45,530 nucleotides of DNA from Phaeoceros laevis (GCA_049999765.1 JBNGIQ010009320.1:27801-73330), one strand, 5' to 3'. Numbered from the stretch's first letter, positions 31,071 to 41,832 are shown. Notes: generated by a model from the letters alone, not told the origin. Numbers and translations: made by a program.

Positions 31071-31362
31071 ATCAGTTCATCAACTACTAGTGCTATGCTT
31101 ACTTATCCCCTAATACATGTTTTGACTCCTAGACCCTAAGTGCCGTATACCACTTGTAGTGTAGCCTATTTTAGCCAAAAAAAAAAACATTGACATGAGC
31201 TCAATTGGAATTCTTTTTGGCACGGTATATTCTTTGAAAAGTATTTCATGGTTCCCTGATTTTTCAGCTTCCTGAATTGAAGGGGTGAAGGCTGAAATTC
31301 TTTTTACTGTGAATCAGATGAAGGCGCTGAAATTTAATATCAACCAATAACATTGACTTGCC

Positions 31363-31442
31363 GTTGTTTGGGCCAAATTTGGTTGTTTGTGTACATTTTC
31401 TTCCTTTCTCTCCATGTTGTTCGGGCCAAATTTGGTTGTTTG
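31363..31442. repeat. 27-bp direct repeat with CCAAATTTGG core
   Basis: Copies at 31363-31389 and 31416-31442 differ by one base and each carry the palindrome CCAAATTTGG. The stretch 31071-31901 otherwise shows no gene and serves as downstream flank of the rubredoxin-like gene. Confidence 0.8.
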
Positions 31443-31901
31443 GTTTGGCCCACGGGTTCACACGTTAGGGTGTAACAAAAAGGGCGTGTAACTCTTTTAC
31501 CTCTTCCACAACCCACCGTAAAGGACATTGCTCTCAGCAAGTGTAAACAGTTCAAGCTATATCCCGTGACGAAGCATGAGCTCCCTACGGAAAGCTCAAC
31601 AAAAAACTGGTTGCTGGAAAAACGGAAATATTAGCAGCATGGCCGAACGTGGTCTGCTAAGCTCCCAGCATTCAGGAAGGTTCGGCTCACCACTATTTTA
31701 TGGATGTCTTCAAAGGCGGCATGATGCTATGGAGTAGATTTTAGCTCGTTCCATTACGAATCCACTTCGGCTGCGGAAGAAGCTTCTTAATTTTTGTCAA
31801 GTAGAAGGACTAATCCCCCGAATCCATCTCTCATCCACTTTGACCTTGAATCTTCGCGGTTGGTAGTAAAGTTGGTGCTACAAAACATTGAAGCAGGCTG
31901 T

Positions 31902-32736
31902 CTAATAAGCGCCGTTGAGATAGAGGAAGACGCCTAACAGGACAGCAAGACCAGCCGCAATCCCGATGGGAAGGGCGCCCCTGCCAGGGCGAATTAGGTC
32001 AGAAACTTGCGGAACCAACTTCATACGCCAATTTTGTCCTACTGTAATTGCAGGCTGAATTACCCGAGAGCAGAGTCCTTCTTGAGTTCTGCCTTCCGTG
32101 CCTTTCGCACAGCCATATTATTTGCATTCTTTGTCACAGGGGCATCATATGGTTTGAAGCGTCTTTTGGGTGCACCGCAAACTGCATCACGGCATGTGCA
32201 TGGCATTTAAGAATGCTGCCAAGGGAACAACAGGTGACACGCAGAGGAAGTGAAGCTACCTGGGCAGAAAAAGTCGTCAGGAAGCTTTTCAAACGGCTTT
32301 CGATCCGAGTAGATGTACCTGCAATTCAACAAAGTCGTCAAACAGTCACCTGTAACTAGGAGCCCTGAAGAAGGTGAAAGGGAAGATGGAGACCAACGGA
32401 TGTGTTCAGGTTTCCCTACAAGAACCTGAAATTCAAACAAAGGAGATCCACGTGACAAGCTGACAAAGTGCTGATAACATACCCGCAGTCTCTGCAGATG
32501 TACGCCTCCTTGGAAGCTACTCGCATGGTGACCCTGTGAAGAGACGAACCACCAATGTCGGGCAGCGTCATGGAGGAACCGGCATTGTAAAATGCGCTCC
32601 TGAGGGCCCTTGTGTCGCTCGCTACTCGCAAGCCTGTAACCTGTCCCTGCCCACCTCCCAACATCTGACGCCTGCTGGAGCCATGGCTGAGAGCTGGAAG
32701 CCCGCTCGCGGCGATGCGGAGAGACGTCGCCGCCAT
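31902..32736 (-). CDS. Rubredoxin-like protein with C-terminal membrane anchor, four exons, intact
   Basis: A complete host gene of 169 codons. Coding exons on the minus strand are 32483-32736, 32260-32318, 32064-32181 and 31902-31980. The introns of 164, 78 and 83 nt all have GT-AG ends and keep phase exactly. The start is the ATG at 32734-32736 (MAATSLRIAASGLP). Residues 1-75 are rich in Ser, Ala, Gly and Arg, as in a chloroplast transit peptide. The rubredoxin iron site is complete: YICRDCGY (Cys81, Cys84) and FFCPVCGAPKRRFKPYD (Cys103, Cys106). A lysine/arginine-rich linker (VRKARKAELKK) leads to a hydrophobic segment at about 147-166 (LPIGIAAGLAVLLGVFLYL), a single membrane anchor. This matches plant plastid rubredoxin-like proteins, which carry electrons or assist photosystem assembly. 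Which paralogue it is, and its exact role, are not settled. The first intron splits the first CxxC motif from its following Gly codon. Confidence 0.92.
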
Positions 32737-33400
32737 GGAAAGGTTCCGGCTACTGTCTGATGACACCGCACGAAGCGATAAGCCGTGCAATACCGGTGGA
32801 GCAGTGTTAACTCAAGCAGACAGTTGTCGAGGGTGCGGTTCACAGGAGTGGGAAGGGACGGGTGCCTCAGAGCCCTTTCACTGGTGGTGGAGAAGTCTAT
32901 CTCGCTCGGAATGCCGTCAAGCTCTTTCGTAGCGGAGACCAGTAACCGTCGGTATGTAGACAGTTGATTGCCTGCAAGGAGCCTAATCCGCGTGCGAGCG
33001 TGTGGCAGGCGCTCGCCACACACGGCCTCACAATTAAAACTGCTGCTGTTCCATCTTCCAGCCTGTCGGTGTCCTCCAAGCGACGAAGTGATGGTTCTTT
33101 ACGCAGTAAGTGTACTAGCTTACAAAACTCTTCTATCTCCTTGGTCAGTTACTCGAGTGCCTTGCTACAGTCACGCAAATCTGGATTTGGAGTCTGGACG
33201 CTCGAGCGGAATGTTAGAGTTTTCTGTACTCAGGAATGAAGTATCAACGCCGGTACCTCTACCTCTCCAACCTAATCTCGCCTCGTGTTAAGGCGTCATC
33301 CACTTTACACACTACGAAACTCCACCTGCTGATAAAGGCCACAGCAGCTATCTTTGACCAGAGTCTCTGCCGTGCTCTCCAAGTGAACAGCGCATAAAAT

Positions 33401-36400
33401 TCACAGCCTCAAAACTTTTAAGCTCCTCAACTGCTTCTTCACAAGATCCTGTACCCTATCAAGAGCTGTTCGCTGGTTGTTGACAATGTGCTTCACGATG
33501 GACTGAGGACGCCAATTTGACAACATGTCAACCTGTGACACTGCAGACTGCAGCTTCTGGATGGCCCGGCCTGGAGCTGGGGTCTCACTGACAAGCACAG
33601 AGTCTTCCACATGACCCTGCTTCAGCAAAGATAGCAAATGTCCAACTTCATCCTCCTCTGGCCTCTCCAAGTACTTGGACAACCACAGGCTAAGTCTCTC
33701 CAATTCATTAGAAAGTAACGAGTGCGTCCTTTGGAGGACCTGCACTATACATCCCGCTTTCTGATCCACTTGCTCCTCGCCCAAAAGTCCTGATCCGACT
33801 TTCTTTTTCTTCTTGGCCGCCGGATGCATGTCCTTTGCCCATGACTGCAGGCACAATCCAAGCCAAGCTAACACCTCTGACGTCAAGCTCGTAAGAACCG
33901 AGATACCAGACCCTGGGGCTACAATGGGAATCATACCAAACACATCCCCAGCCGTGGGTATGGTGTAACTCTTGGTGATGGATCCTAAGACCAAATCCAA
34001 GATACTGCTGATTGCTTTCATCAAATGGTCGAAACTCCCGTCCAGACCGTTCTTTCCCAAGCCCTGAACTTGACTATTGTGAACAGCAAGTTTATGTGCG
34101 GAAGCAAACACAGACAAGGTAAGAACATCTACAACACCTACACCAGTTTGATCAACAAAGTGCTTCGCTTCCACCATGTTTCCCAGCCAAGTGTCCGGAT
34201 TCTCCAAAGGTACTTCAAGGAAGCTGAAATACTCTTCCACCAAACGTCCAAACTCTACCACTCCACTGTTGCTATCACATTCCACATTTTCTTGCTTTGA
34301 AGAAAGTGCATGCAGAGACAGATAAAGTAGGCGAGGGAGCAAGGCCCTTTTCCTCAACCCCAACTTTGCCCGTTCTTCTCTCATCCTCCTATCAGCCTCC
34401 CCGTGTCCACACTGCCAGCTGGTACATTCATTTGACCTGGCAGGACCTGTCAACAGGCATATGCCGGGTGCAGGACTCCACCAAGGTCGCATTTGCATGT
34501 CCTCAAGAAATGTCAATTTTAACAACCCTTTCCTGTCTACTAATCTGTAAATATCACAGCCAAAGTTTACTTTGGCAAGCAACAAATCCACACCGCTTGG
34601 GGTGCTTTCCTTTTTAAGAGACAGCATTAAGTCTTCTATCCTCACCAAAGAATAGTGGTGGGAGTGCTGCAATTTCTGCTTGAACTGTACAAATTCTAGA
34701 ACCTTTGAGTAGGTGCCCTTCCGATATGCCATGATTGCAAGATCAGCAGCTTCAACTTCATGGTCTTGGTGGAACTTGATGCAGTCCTTGAGAAGCAGCT
34801 CTAGATCTGATGACAATGAGGTCCCCAACAAGTAGTACACCATGTGGTGAGAAAGTGTATCCAAAACAATGTACTTAATATCCAACGTCTTGTACCAGTA
34901 GACAGCTGATTGCCCCGCAGACAGAAGGCAGTACATGTTGATGAGCAACAACTTGTATTGAGAATCGTACTTCCTTAGAGACAATCCAAATTCCAGAACA
35001 AGAATCGCCTCTACAAGGTAGCCAATATCTTGGGTCCGCCGGAAAAGCTCAGTCAACAGGTTAACAGCGAGAACCAAGAGTTCCTCTCCATGCATGCTCT
35101 CCTGAGAATCAACACTGCCGGAAAGATGCAAATTCTTGACGTAGACATTAATGATGCAAACTGCTTGAACCAACAGTTTTGTGTCTGGCCAGCTTGTGCC
35201 CGAAATTAGCTCTTCTACCTGAAAAGCTGCTATTCTCCATCTGAGAAGTTTTGAAGGATTCTGATCAACCATCTTAGAGCATATGCTGTGCAAAGCCACA
35301 CACAGCCGTTCCCTGTCACGTTCCCCGACATGAACAACGAAACCCTTGACATCAGAGGCAAAACTAATCATGTGCCCAAACCTTTCAAAGTAATTTATAA
35401 ATTCGTCACTCAGTTTCCGTTCTCTAGCTAACACCTCCTCCGCGGCAGACAATCCACACAGTTTCTTGTGCAAAAGACGCACTTTTGCAATCTCCAGTTT
35501 TGCAAGGAATGGACCTCTTTTCACATAATCCACTTCCTTCGCTACAAGTTCCTCAACAAATGCCTCTACTTTATCCAATCTGAGATCAAATTCCTCAGGT
35601 CTCAGCGACCAGGTCACCCCATGCGAGTCGATAGTAGTTTTTTGAGCTGTCAGGTAAGCTCCTGACTCCTCGGCAATGGCATCAAGAAGGTGAAGAAATG
35701 CATCCCAGTCATCAGGATTCAACTTCAGAATTTCGGTGTACACTTCAGCTGCACGCACATACTGCTTAGTTTCCATCATTAATTCGCCCTGCAAAAGGAG
35801 CTTGTCAGCAGGTATCGTGAAGAGAGACCCCAACTTGCCAGAGATTGCATCTAGAGCAGCATCCAACTTCTGTTGCTCTCGAAGGACCGTGACATAAACC
35901 AAAAGGGATTCGGGGTCAGTCAATCCGTGTGACTGAATCCGTTTCTTGAGCATCGCTTCTGCCAAGGGAAGAAGCTGCACCCCTTTATCATCCCCACAAT
36001 GGACCTGTAACTGAATGCTGCAAACTGCCCATAGTAAATACTTCTCATCTCCAAACAGCTTGTAGAGCTTCATTGCAACATGCTGCTGCTTGACATAAGT
36101 GTACTCCCGAACATAGCAGTTGAACAGACAGGTCAACATTTCGAGATTTTTGGGATTTTTATTAGTCGCGAATTCATAGCACTGAGTTATCTGGTCCAGT
36201 CTACGAAGTCTCTGATAAACCATTTGGAGAGTATTCAAGGTGAGATCATCGACGGGACCACTGTCCTTTGCCTGCTGGCATAAAGCCAGCGCTTCCTCAT
36301 CTTTACCTGTCCTTTCAAGAATCAAACCCTTAAGAGCAACAAGGTAGGCAGAGGAAGGATACTTGGCCAAAAGTGCGGAAACTAGCTTCAAGGCTGATTT

Positions 36401-36481
36401 GTACTGCCTCGAATCAATGGCATCCCACAAAGGCCTCAGCCTTCTCTCAGCCATTCCTTCTTTGGACCCTGCCATAATCAT
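33401..36481 (-). CDS. NAA25: NatB N-terminal acetyltransferase auxiliary subunit NAA25, single exon
   Basis: This 1,026-residue protein anchors the NatB complex to ribosomes and supports the catalytic subunit NAA20, which acetylates nascent proteins starting Met-Asp/Glu/Asn/Gln. The N-terminal RRLRPLWDAIDSRQYKSALK and the following TPR-like helices (LVALKGLILERTGKDEEALA, LTLNTLQMVYQRLRRLDQIT, MLTCLFNCYVREYTYVKQQ, KYLLWAVCSIQLQVHCGD) match the family closely. So does MRPWWSPAPG in the middle (about residue 625). Length is close to the roughly 1,065 residues of the Arabidopsis protein as I recall it. A KKKKK tract lies near residue 895. The start may be residue 1 or Met3; both precede the conserved block. 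No intron interrupts the frame. It lies 664 bp upstream of the rubredoxin-like gene on the same strand. The intervening 32737-33400 holds the 3' flank of this gene and the promoter of the next. Confidence 0.93.
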   Translation of the reverse strand: MIMAGSKEGMAERRLRPLWDAIDSRQYKSALKLVSALLAKYPSSAYLVALKGLILERTGKDEEALALCQQAKDSGPVDDLTLNTLQMVYQRLRRLDQITQCYEFATNKNPKNLEMLTCLFNCYVREYTYVKQQHVAMKLYKLFGDEKYLLWAVCSIQLQVHCGDDKGVQLLPLAEAMLKKRIQSHGLTDPESLLVYVTVLREQQKLDAALDAISGKLGSLFTIPADKLLLQGELMMETKQYVRAAEVYTEILKLNPDDWDAFLHLLDAIAEESGAYLTAQKTTIDSHGVTWSLRPEEFDLRLDKVEAFVEELVAKEVDYVKRGPFLAKLEIAKVRLLHKKLCGLSAAEEVLARERKLSDEFINYFERFGHMISFASDVKGFVVHVGERDRERLCVALHSICSKMVDQNPSKLLRWRIAAFQVEELISGTSWPDTKLLVQAVCIINVYVKNLHLSGSVDSQESMHGEELLVLAVNLLTELFRRTQDIGYLVEAILVLEFGLSLRKYDSQYKLLLINMYCLLSAGQSAVYWYKTLDIKYIVLDTLSHHMVYYLLGTSLSSDLELLLKDCIKFHQDHEVEAADLAIMAYRKGTYSKVLEFVQFKQKLQHSHHYSLVRIEDLMLSLKKESTPSGVDLLLAKVNFGCDIYRLVDRKGLLKLTFLEDMQMRPWWSPAPGICLLTGPARSNECTSWQCGHGEADRRMREERAKLGLRKRALLPRLLYLSLHALSSKQENVECDSNSGVVEFGRLVEEYFSFLEVPLENPDTWLGNMVEAKHFVDQTGVGVVDVLTLSVFASAHKLAVHNSQVQGLGKNGLDGSFDHLMKAISSILDLVLGSITKSYTIPTAGDVFGMIPIVAPGSGISVLTSLTSEVLAWLGLCLQSWAKDMHPAAKKKKKVGSGLLGEEQVDQKAGCIVQVLQRTHSLLSNELERLSLWLSKYLERPEEDEVGHLLSLLKQGHVEDSVLVSETPAPGRAIQKLQSAVSQVDMLSNWRPQSIVKHIVNNQRTALDRVQDLVKKQLRSLKVLRL

Positions 36482-37524
36482 CGTCGCTGCTGTTGCGGGG
36501 GACTGTAAGAAGGTACTGGCGATCGACGCAGATTGGTGTGCAAATCAACAGTTAACGACACCCGAGTGTTCGACGTGGCCATATTATAATGGACATGGCA
36601 TCAATAGCGCCCCCGCTCATGCCCCCACAGATGGTCTGGAGCTGTTGTAACGCTGGGCTCACCATCAGCCGCGGCTGCCCACCCTGCCGCCTCGAGGCTT
36701 ACCATTAACATTTTGGCATTTAGGCTCGATTCACACTAGGGAATCGGTACATAATTGAACCCTTTTTTGATTGGCGACGGTCGTTATGTGTGACACACCT
36801 CGATTAAGAGAGGAGTTACACTAACCATTTTGCTAGCAAGTGTGGCCGGTAGCCCCTTGGGATCTGTTGTGGGATCCGGGTTGGCGGCGGCGACACTCCG
36901 TGTGCTAACCATAGCCCAAGGTGGGGAGATAGAGAGCCGCTTTCCCCGTCCAAGCTTCTACGCTCCAAAGTCCCCGGGAAACAACATGTACCGCCCAACA
37001 CCCTGAACAGCCGTCCTGGCAATGCTTCAATGCAAATTTGTGGTGGCAAAGCTCTTCGAGGTCTCCACGACCCTGTAGCCTCTGTCGCACCACCAAGTCA
37101 AGTCTGTCATGTGAGAAAAACTACCAAGCATTTCCGCCCTCACATACGCGCGTATTAGTTATACTTGCACATACTTTATAATCCGATTACAGGCCGTGGT
37201 TGGTGACCTCCCCCCTGCAGGATGTGACATACAGCAAAATGACATCCTGCATACTGAACCAACGCTGTAGATTTAGTACTCATCCCGCCCATTCCTGCGA
37301 TCCCAAGCAGAGGGATTCCTGAGTGGTGACGCAGGGCGCGGCTGCTGCATAGGCCTAGTCATCCGAGACGGTTAAGTCCCTGAACACACACCAATCAAAT
37401 TGTCAGTTGAGAACATTGCTTGCACTTCTAAGTGTCCTCCGGTACCTCATCCAAGGGCGGTTTCGAACAGAACATGTGAAAAGCGCGATTGCAGCGGTCA
37501 CAGAGTAACATAACGTCTTCATCC
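36482..37524. other. Upstream region of NAA25 and unassigned sequence
   Basis: A short GC-rich 5' flank of NAA25 is followed by about 900 bp without a supported gene. Around 36780 a GGTGTGTCACACA-like stretch on the minus strand recalls Ty3/gypsy LTR termini, and the minus strand is open in pieces between 36816 and 37096. I could not place an LTR with confidence. Confidence 0.3.
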
Positions 37525-38360
37525 CTAATGCGTGCACAAATGGCACAAGGCAAATCTGCCCGGCAGGTGGCTGCCAGGTGGCTTGAGCGTAGTGTCTAGA
37601 TTGGGCAAGTGACAAGGAGCCAGATCTTTCACATGCTCTTTCCATCTACGCCCATCTTCTCCTTCAAGTTCTGCCGCACCTTGGGTGCCGACTGAAACCA
37701 CCCGCAAAATAACACGGTTTGTGTTGACTTCCAGAGTCTGCTTTGGTTTGTGTTGGAGATACACAAAGTCTCCTACCTGAAACTTCTTCAATTTTGGCTT
37801 CCAGGAGCCACCCCTAGTGAAAGCATATCGAAGTTGATCTCGGTGTTGTGCGATAGCAAGGTTTTCCATCGCCATGGGCATAATTCTCTCAAACATAGCT
37901 CCACGCTCCTTCAAGCCTCTAAGGCACTCCTGAACATTTGTACTCCAATCTACTGGACGGGTGTAGGTATCCTGCACTACATTTGGCATAATCCGATGCC
38001 TGCCCAACAATAAGTATGAGCTGAGATTCGCCAGAGAAGCTTGGGCACTGATGCGGTACCCAAGCATGATATAAGGTAACCTCTCATCCCATTGACTAAT
38101 ATCCTCCTCCAAACAATACTTGCGGAGTGCATCTTTGACTGTTTGCACTAGCCGTTCAGCAAGTCCATCTGCTTGTGGATGGTCACGTGATGTTCTTCAG
38201 TGATCAATAAGACTGCGATCAAGCAGCATTTGAAACTCCCCTCTAAATTCAATACCCTGGTCTGTTAGGACCTCGACACATCCTCCAAACCTGGATAGCA
38301 CTGTTTGCAAGAATGCCCTCGCTATGTTCTCAGAAGTTTTCCTAGGCTGTGCAAACCACA
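37525..38360 (-). pseudogene. Ty3/gypsy integrase, C-terminal half of pol (one nonsense codon)
   Basis: The minus strand encodes the end of a Ty3/gypsy polyprotein. It starts inside the integrase core: KTSENIARAFLQTVLSRFGG, VLTDQGIEFRGEF (second catalytic Asp), and HPQADGLAERLVQTVKDALR (catalytic Glu). Then come WDERLPYIMLGYRISAQASL and the C-terminal DNA/chromatin-binding module GDFVYLQHKPKQTLEVN, VILRVVSVG, DGRRWKEHVKDLAPCHLPNL. An in-frame TGA (minus strand, at 38197-38199) interrupts it. The parallel position in the family carries Arg, so a CGA-to-TGA change is likely. The homology ends abruptly at about 38350, where plus-strand integrase-like sequence begins, so one element is inserted in or recombined with the other. 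Confidence 0.75.
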
Positions 38361-39455
38361 GTGCGGGAATGCAGGCTGAGGAGGGACGGCGCACTCTTGG
38401 GCATCCGCTTCATTCGGACGAAGCTCAAGCGGAAGAACATCCGCTTGCCGAGAAATCAAGTGCACAGGGCCTTGAAGGTGCTTCAGCCAAGCATGCTCAG
38501 ATTGAGGCAAGCAAAAAGGCTGTGGAGGCGAGCGTACACTACAAGAAAAGTGCCTGTTTTACCCTCCCCCTAAACTACGATAACAACGGCCCTACAACGT
38601 CAAGTTCGATTATTTCCTACGACGTTGCTTCTCATAGTTATCCCGTTGTAATTCGAAGTTACATATTTCCTCTACAATGCAGAACTACGCTCGTAGTAAC
38701 AGCTGTTGTAAATGTTTCCTTTCTATAACAACCGTTAACTACGCCACCTGTCCAAGGTGAAAGGATAACAACTATTAACTACGCCAGTTTACCAAGTTAC
38801 CAATTTACCGGTTTACTTCTTACCAAGTTATCAATTTACCGGTTTACCAATTTACCGGTTTACTTCTTACCCTTTAACCTATTTATCACTTTACCAGTTG
38901 ACTAGTTTCCATAGATTTTTTACTTTTGACTAGTTTACATAAATTTTTTTATGGGCACGGTTTTGCTTTTGCTGACCCTGTTGTTTCACGAACCCCGTCC
39001 ATCTACTACAAAAAACAATGCGGACCGTTGTTATCGTGAATCAGCAGCCCTGACCATCAGGCCCAACTGCACAAACACTCGCATGACCCAATTTATAGTG
39101 TCCTACAGTAGATGCAACTTGTCCTAATTTGCAAGTCTGCAATCTCTTCGCCTAATGACCTTACTTCCATTCATGTGTGACTTGTTAATCTGCACCCAAC
39201 CGTCGGTGGTTGCTTTTGCCTTGTCCTTGTCAACCACGCACTCCCCTCCTGGCTCAGAAACTCTCACCAGAGTTCTGCTAGCCATGGGCAGTGGCTGGAA
39301 AGCATCCTTTGGCAGGACGCCCCCACAGCATGCTGAGTACAAACATTGGCGGACGGACTGAAACGCAGCTCCTCAGCCACACACACCCAGCACCCCAACA
39401 CTTTGTACATCTGATGCAGTTCAAACATTGCCAGAAAGTCAGCATTATCCACCCT

Positions 39456-39559
39456 AAAAACTCAGATGGTTCAAAAAGAGGGTTCGCTCGTTTAGGGTTT
39501 GGGTTTACCTGAAAAACCCAAAAACCCGAAAAACTCAGATGGTTCAAAAAGAGGGTTCG
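39456..39559. repeat. 31-bp perfect direct repeat inside the CACTA element
   Basis: The copies at 39456-39486 and 39529-39559 both read AAAAACTCAGATGGTTCAAA followed by AAGAGGGTTCG. They are separated by a purine/pyrimidine-skewed spacer with AAACCC motifs. Confidence 0.85.
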
Positions 39560-40469
39560 GAAGATTGCTCAAGGGCTATATGTTGACAATGGCAATGTGT
39601 TCATGCTCGCACTGGCGCGACGACTGGGTATGCTATGCTGGTTTGACATTTCGTGGTTTGTTGTTGGCATTTGGCGTTTTCCTAATTGCACGGTTGGTGG
39701 TTTCATGTCTTTCCAGGAAGGATGCCGGATCCTGTTGAGGGATCCGACAATGAGGAAGCAGGTTCAGCTGGAGCTGTTGCACCAGCTGCCTCTGCAGGAG
39801 AGAAGGTGGGCAAGGAGCAATAGCCTGAGCCAGCAACACCTGCAGCTTCAACCAGCTGGTCATCCAGGCTGCGAGGACGCATTACTGAACAATAGAAGTC
39901 ATCTTTTGGGAGTGTTTTGGTTCCTAGCACTCCCCCTAGCCAGCTCTCCAAGGGAGGTGAAACATTAGAAGGACTGAGCAGGCAGGAATTGGTGAAGTGC
40001 AAAAGGTGGACTGACCAGTGCAGAAACTAACAGCCATACAAGAAGCTGCCCTAGAGTGTTCGATGGATATGCCAGCAGTTGGCGCCGACTTAGCATCCAA
40101 TGACGATGAGGATGAGAATGCAGATGAGAATGGGGAAGGGTCTGGGGATGAGAGTTCGGATGAATTTGAAGATGGGAGTGGCTGAAATTGCCGGTGTACC
40201 AGCTTTTTTAGAAATGTGTCGTCAGACGTCGTTACAAACAGAACACCGAAATAACAATGACATTCGTAGTATTTTTCATAGTAACTAGTTGTTATCGGTA
40301 ACTCTAAATAGAGGTACCCCATTGTTAAGATTTAGGGCAACCGATGTTAACGGTGGTTATTAGAATCGTAGTAAAGCCATTGTAACGTTGTTAGTGAAAA
40401 CCCTAAATCGAGGGCCCTTGTTTGTGGTGTACATGGTGGTTACAACGTTTTTTCGCTTTTCACTTTTAT

Positions 40470-40518
40470 CTTTTGACTTTTGACTTTTGACTTTTGACTT
40501 TTGACTTTTGACTTTTGA
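40470..40518. repeat. (CTTTTGA)7 tandem repeat
   Basis: Seven exact 7-bp units in the right subterminal region of the CACTA element. ACTTTTGACTAGTTTA motifs near 38925 on the left side share the core. Confidence 0.9.
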
Positions 40519-41582
40519 ATTTTAACTTTCCACTTTCACTTTTCACTTTCACCTGGGTGCTCTAACTACGGGCTTACTATGGCTGGTTTACTACAACATA
40601 CTACATGGATAACTATGGGTTACTACGCACGTCATAACAACAAAAATACAAAGCAAAAATACGACGGTTTTTACTAGGGTTAAGGGGACCGTAGTTAAGG
40701 GGTAAAAATGCGTTAAACCGTGGTAATGGCATGGTAATACGCCCTTGTAAAAGTACCACTTTTCTTGCAGTGGTACAACATCATCCATGCAATAATCCTG
40801 TGGCATATTGATTCTTGGGACAAACTATACAGGTATGGATTTTGAATTCATGCTGGCATTGACGGTGGCACGCAGTTTGTGGTTTATGCAAAACTTGCAA
40901 AGAACAAAAGAGGCAGCACTATCTATGATGCCTACATGGAAGGAGTGACCAAATGGGGAAGGCCACTACGGGTGAGGTCCGACATGGCCACCGAGCATAC
41001 TTTGGTTTGTTAGGACATGTTGGGCTACAGGGGGCATGTCATACTTGACCCTTTCAAGACTGGCGCATCTACTCATAATCAGATGAGACTCACACTGGGT
41101 GCGTAGGTGAAGCAATTGTAAAGTTGTTCATCACTCATGCTCATGACAACCTGTACTGTCGTTGTGGTTGTGGATGGTGGCGGCAGAGAATCGAGTTGTG
41201 GTGGAAGTTTCTTCGTAGGCGGTGGGCAGATTTGTTTATTGCAGAGCTTAACGGCATGGAGAACAAAGGGTGGCTGGATCCTGGGAATCTCTGGCATCTC
41301 CACAGCCTGCACGAGGTATACTTTGGCATTATGGAGGAACATCTAGAGGAATACGTGGACTTGTGGAATAACCATCGCATACGAGCTCAAAAGCAGGCAG
41401 GCAGGCAAATTCCGTCCAAGGTGCCATCAATAGCCTTCCAGCAGTTTCGGCGTGACTCAAGTGGCCTAAAACCTCCCCCAAGAAATGCAATGGCTGGAAA
41501 TGGAAGTGGTGGATGGTTTTTGCATGGGGACCCAGCATACACACCACCTGTGCGAGCACTAGGGAAATACCTACCCGTTTAG

Positions 41583-41820
41583 GGCACAGTATTAATAGGC
41601 AGATTAATTAAGTTAATATTCATTTAAGTAGATACGAAACGGTAACGCCGTTTTGTGTAGGCATAGCGTTTGATGTAACGGTACGTCCCACAACGGTTGG
41701 GTTTCACGCTCCCGTGAAACGCCACACGCACAAGGCATAAAGCCTTCTCGGTCCTAGCGACCAATCAATCAATCTTTTCATTCTCTTGTTTCCTACAACG
41801 ATCCTACGCCTAGATCTGTA
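41583..41820 (+). repeat. 5' LTR of the plus-strand copia element (left edge uncertain)
   Basis: The segment ends directly at the primer site. It contains inverted GTTTCACG-CTCC-CGTGAAAC (about 41701-41720) and a TTTTCATTCTCTTG stretch. The left limit is set only by the end of the integrase-like frame at 41582. No TG start was fixed and no second LTR is in the window. Confidence 0.5.
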
Positions 41821-41832
41821 TGGTATCAGAGC
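41821..41832 (+). other. Primer binding site, exact initiator Met-tRNA match
   Basis: TGGTATCAGAGC matches the plant copia primer site exactly and is followed at once by an ATG. Confidence 0.9.

Larger units (their letters stand above)
38537..40772. mobile_element. Non-autonomous CACTA (En/Spm-type) transposon, 2,236 bp
   Basis: The left end CACTACAAGAAAAGTG and the right end, read inward as CACTGCAAGAAAAGTG, form 16-bp terminal inverted repeats with one mismatch. GTA at 38534-38536 and 40773-40775 is the 3-bp target duplication typical of CACTA elements. Subterminal regions are rich in AACTACG/CTACGCC-type motifs on the left and their complements on the right. No CACTA transposase was recognised inside, so movement would need an enzyme from elsewhere. 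The interior includes a plus-strand Glu/Asp/Asn-rich stretch near 40095-40185 and unassigned frames that could be captured fragments. Confidence 0.9.
38349..41582 (+). pseudogene. Integrase-core DDE transposase split by a CACTA element
   Basis: The N-terminal piece (38349-38536) reads GALLGIRFIRTKLKRKNIRL and ends at LRQAKRLWRRAY. After the CACTA element the frame resumes at 40774 with NIIHAIILWHIDSWDKLYRYGF-type sequence. Removing 38537-40775 joins the two in the same frame inside one Tyr codon. Catalytic acids are Asp 40861-40863 (GIDGG), Asp 40981-40983 (VRSD) and Glu 41193-41195 (RIELWW). A C-terminal LHEVYFGIMEEHLEEYVDLW, NNHRIRA block follows, as in the eukaryotic 'integrase core domain' proteins related to retroviral and IS-type integrases. 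TGA 40843-40845 and TAG 41011-41013 break it. About 100 bp (41083-41186) between the HNQ and RIE motifs is extra and ends in GGCAG; it may be an intron or an insertion. Confidence 0.7.

Noticed and set aside
32622-33291. Additional small genes between the rubredoxin-like gene and NAA25
   Set aside because: Frames on both strands are short, overlapping and without recognisable domains. The region fits promoter, 5' leader and 3' flank.
34025-36650. Plus-strand open frames opposite NAA25
   Set aside because: They are antisense shadows of a conserved gene with no family resemblance of their own.
39489-39525. Telomeric repeat (TTTAGGG)n
   Set aside because: Only one TTTAGGGTTTGGG-like stretch is present and there is no array, so it does not support a telomeric site for the Penelope-like element.
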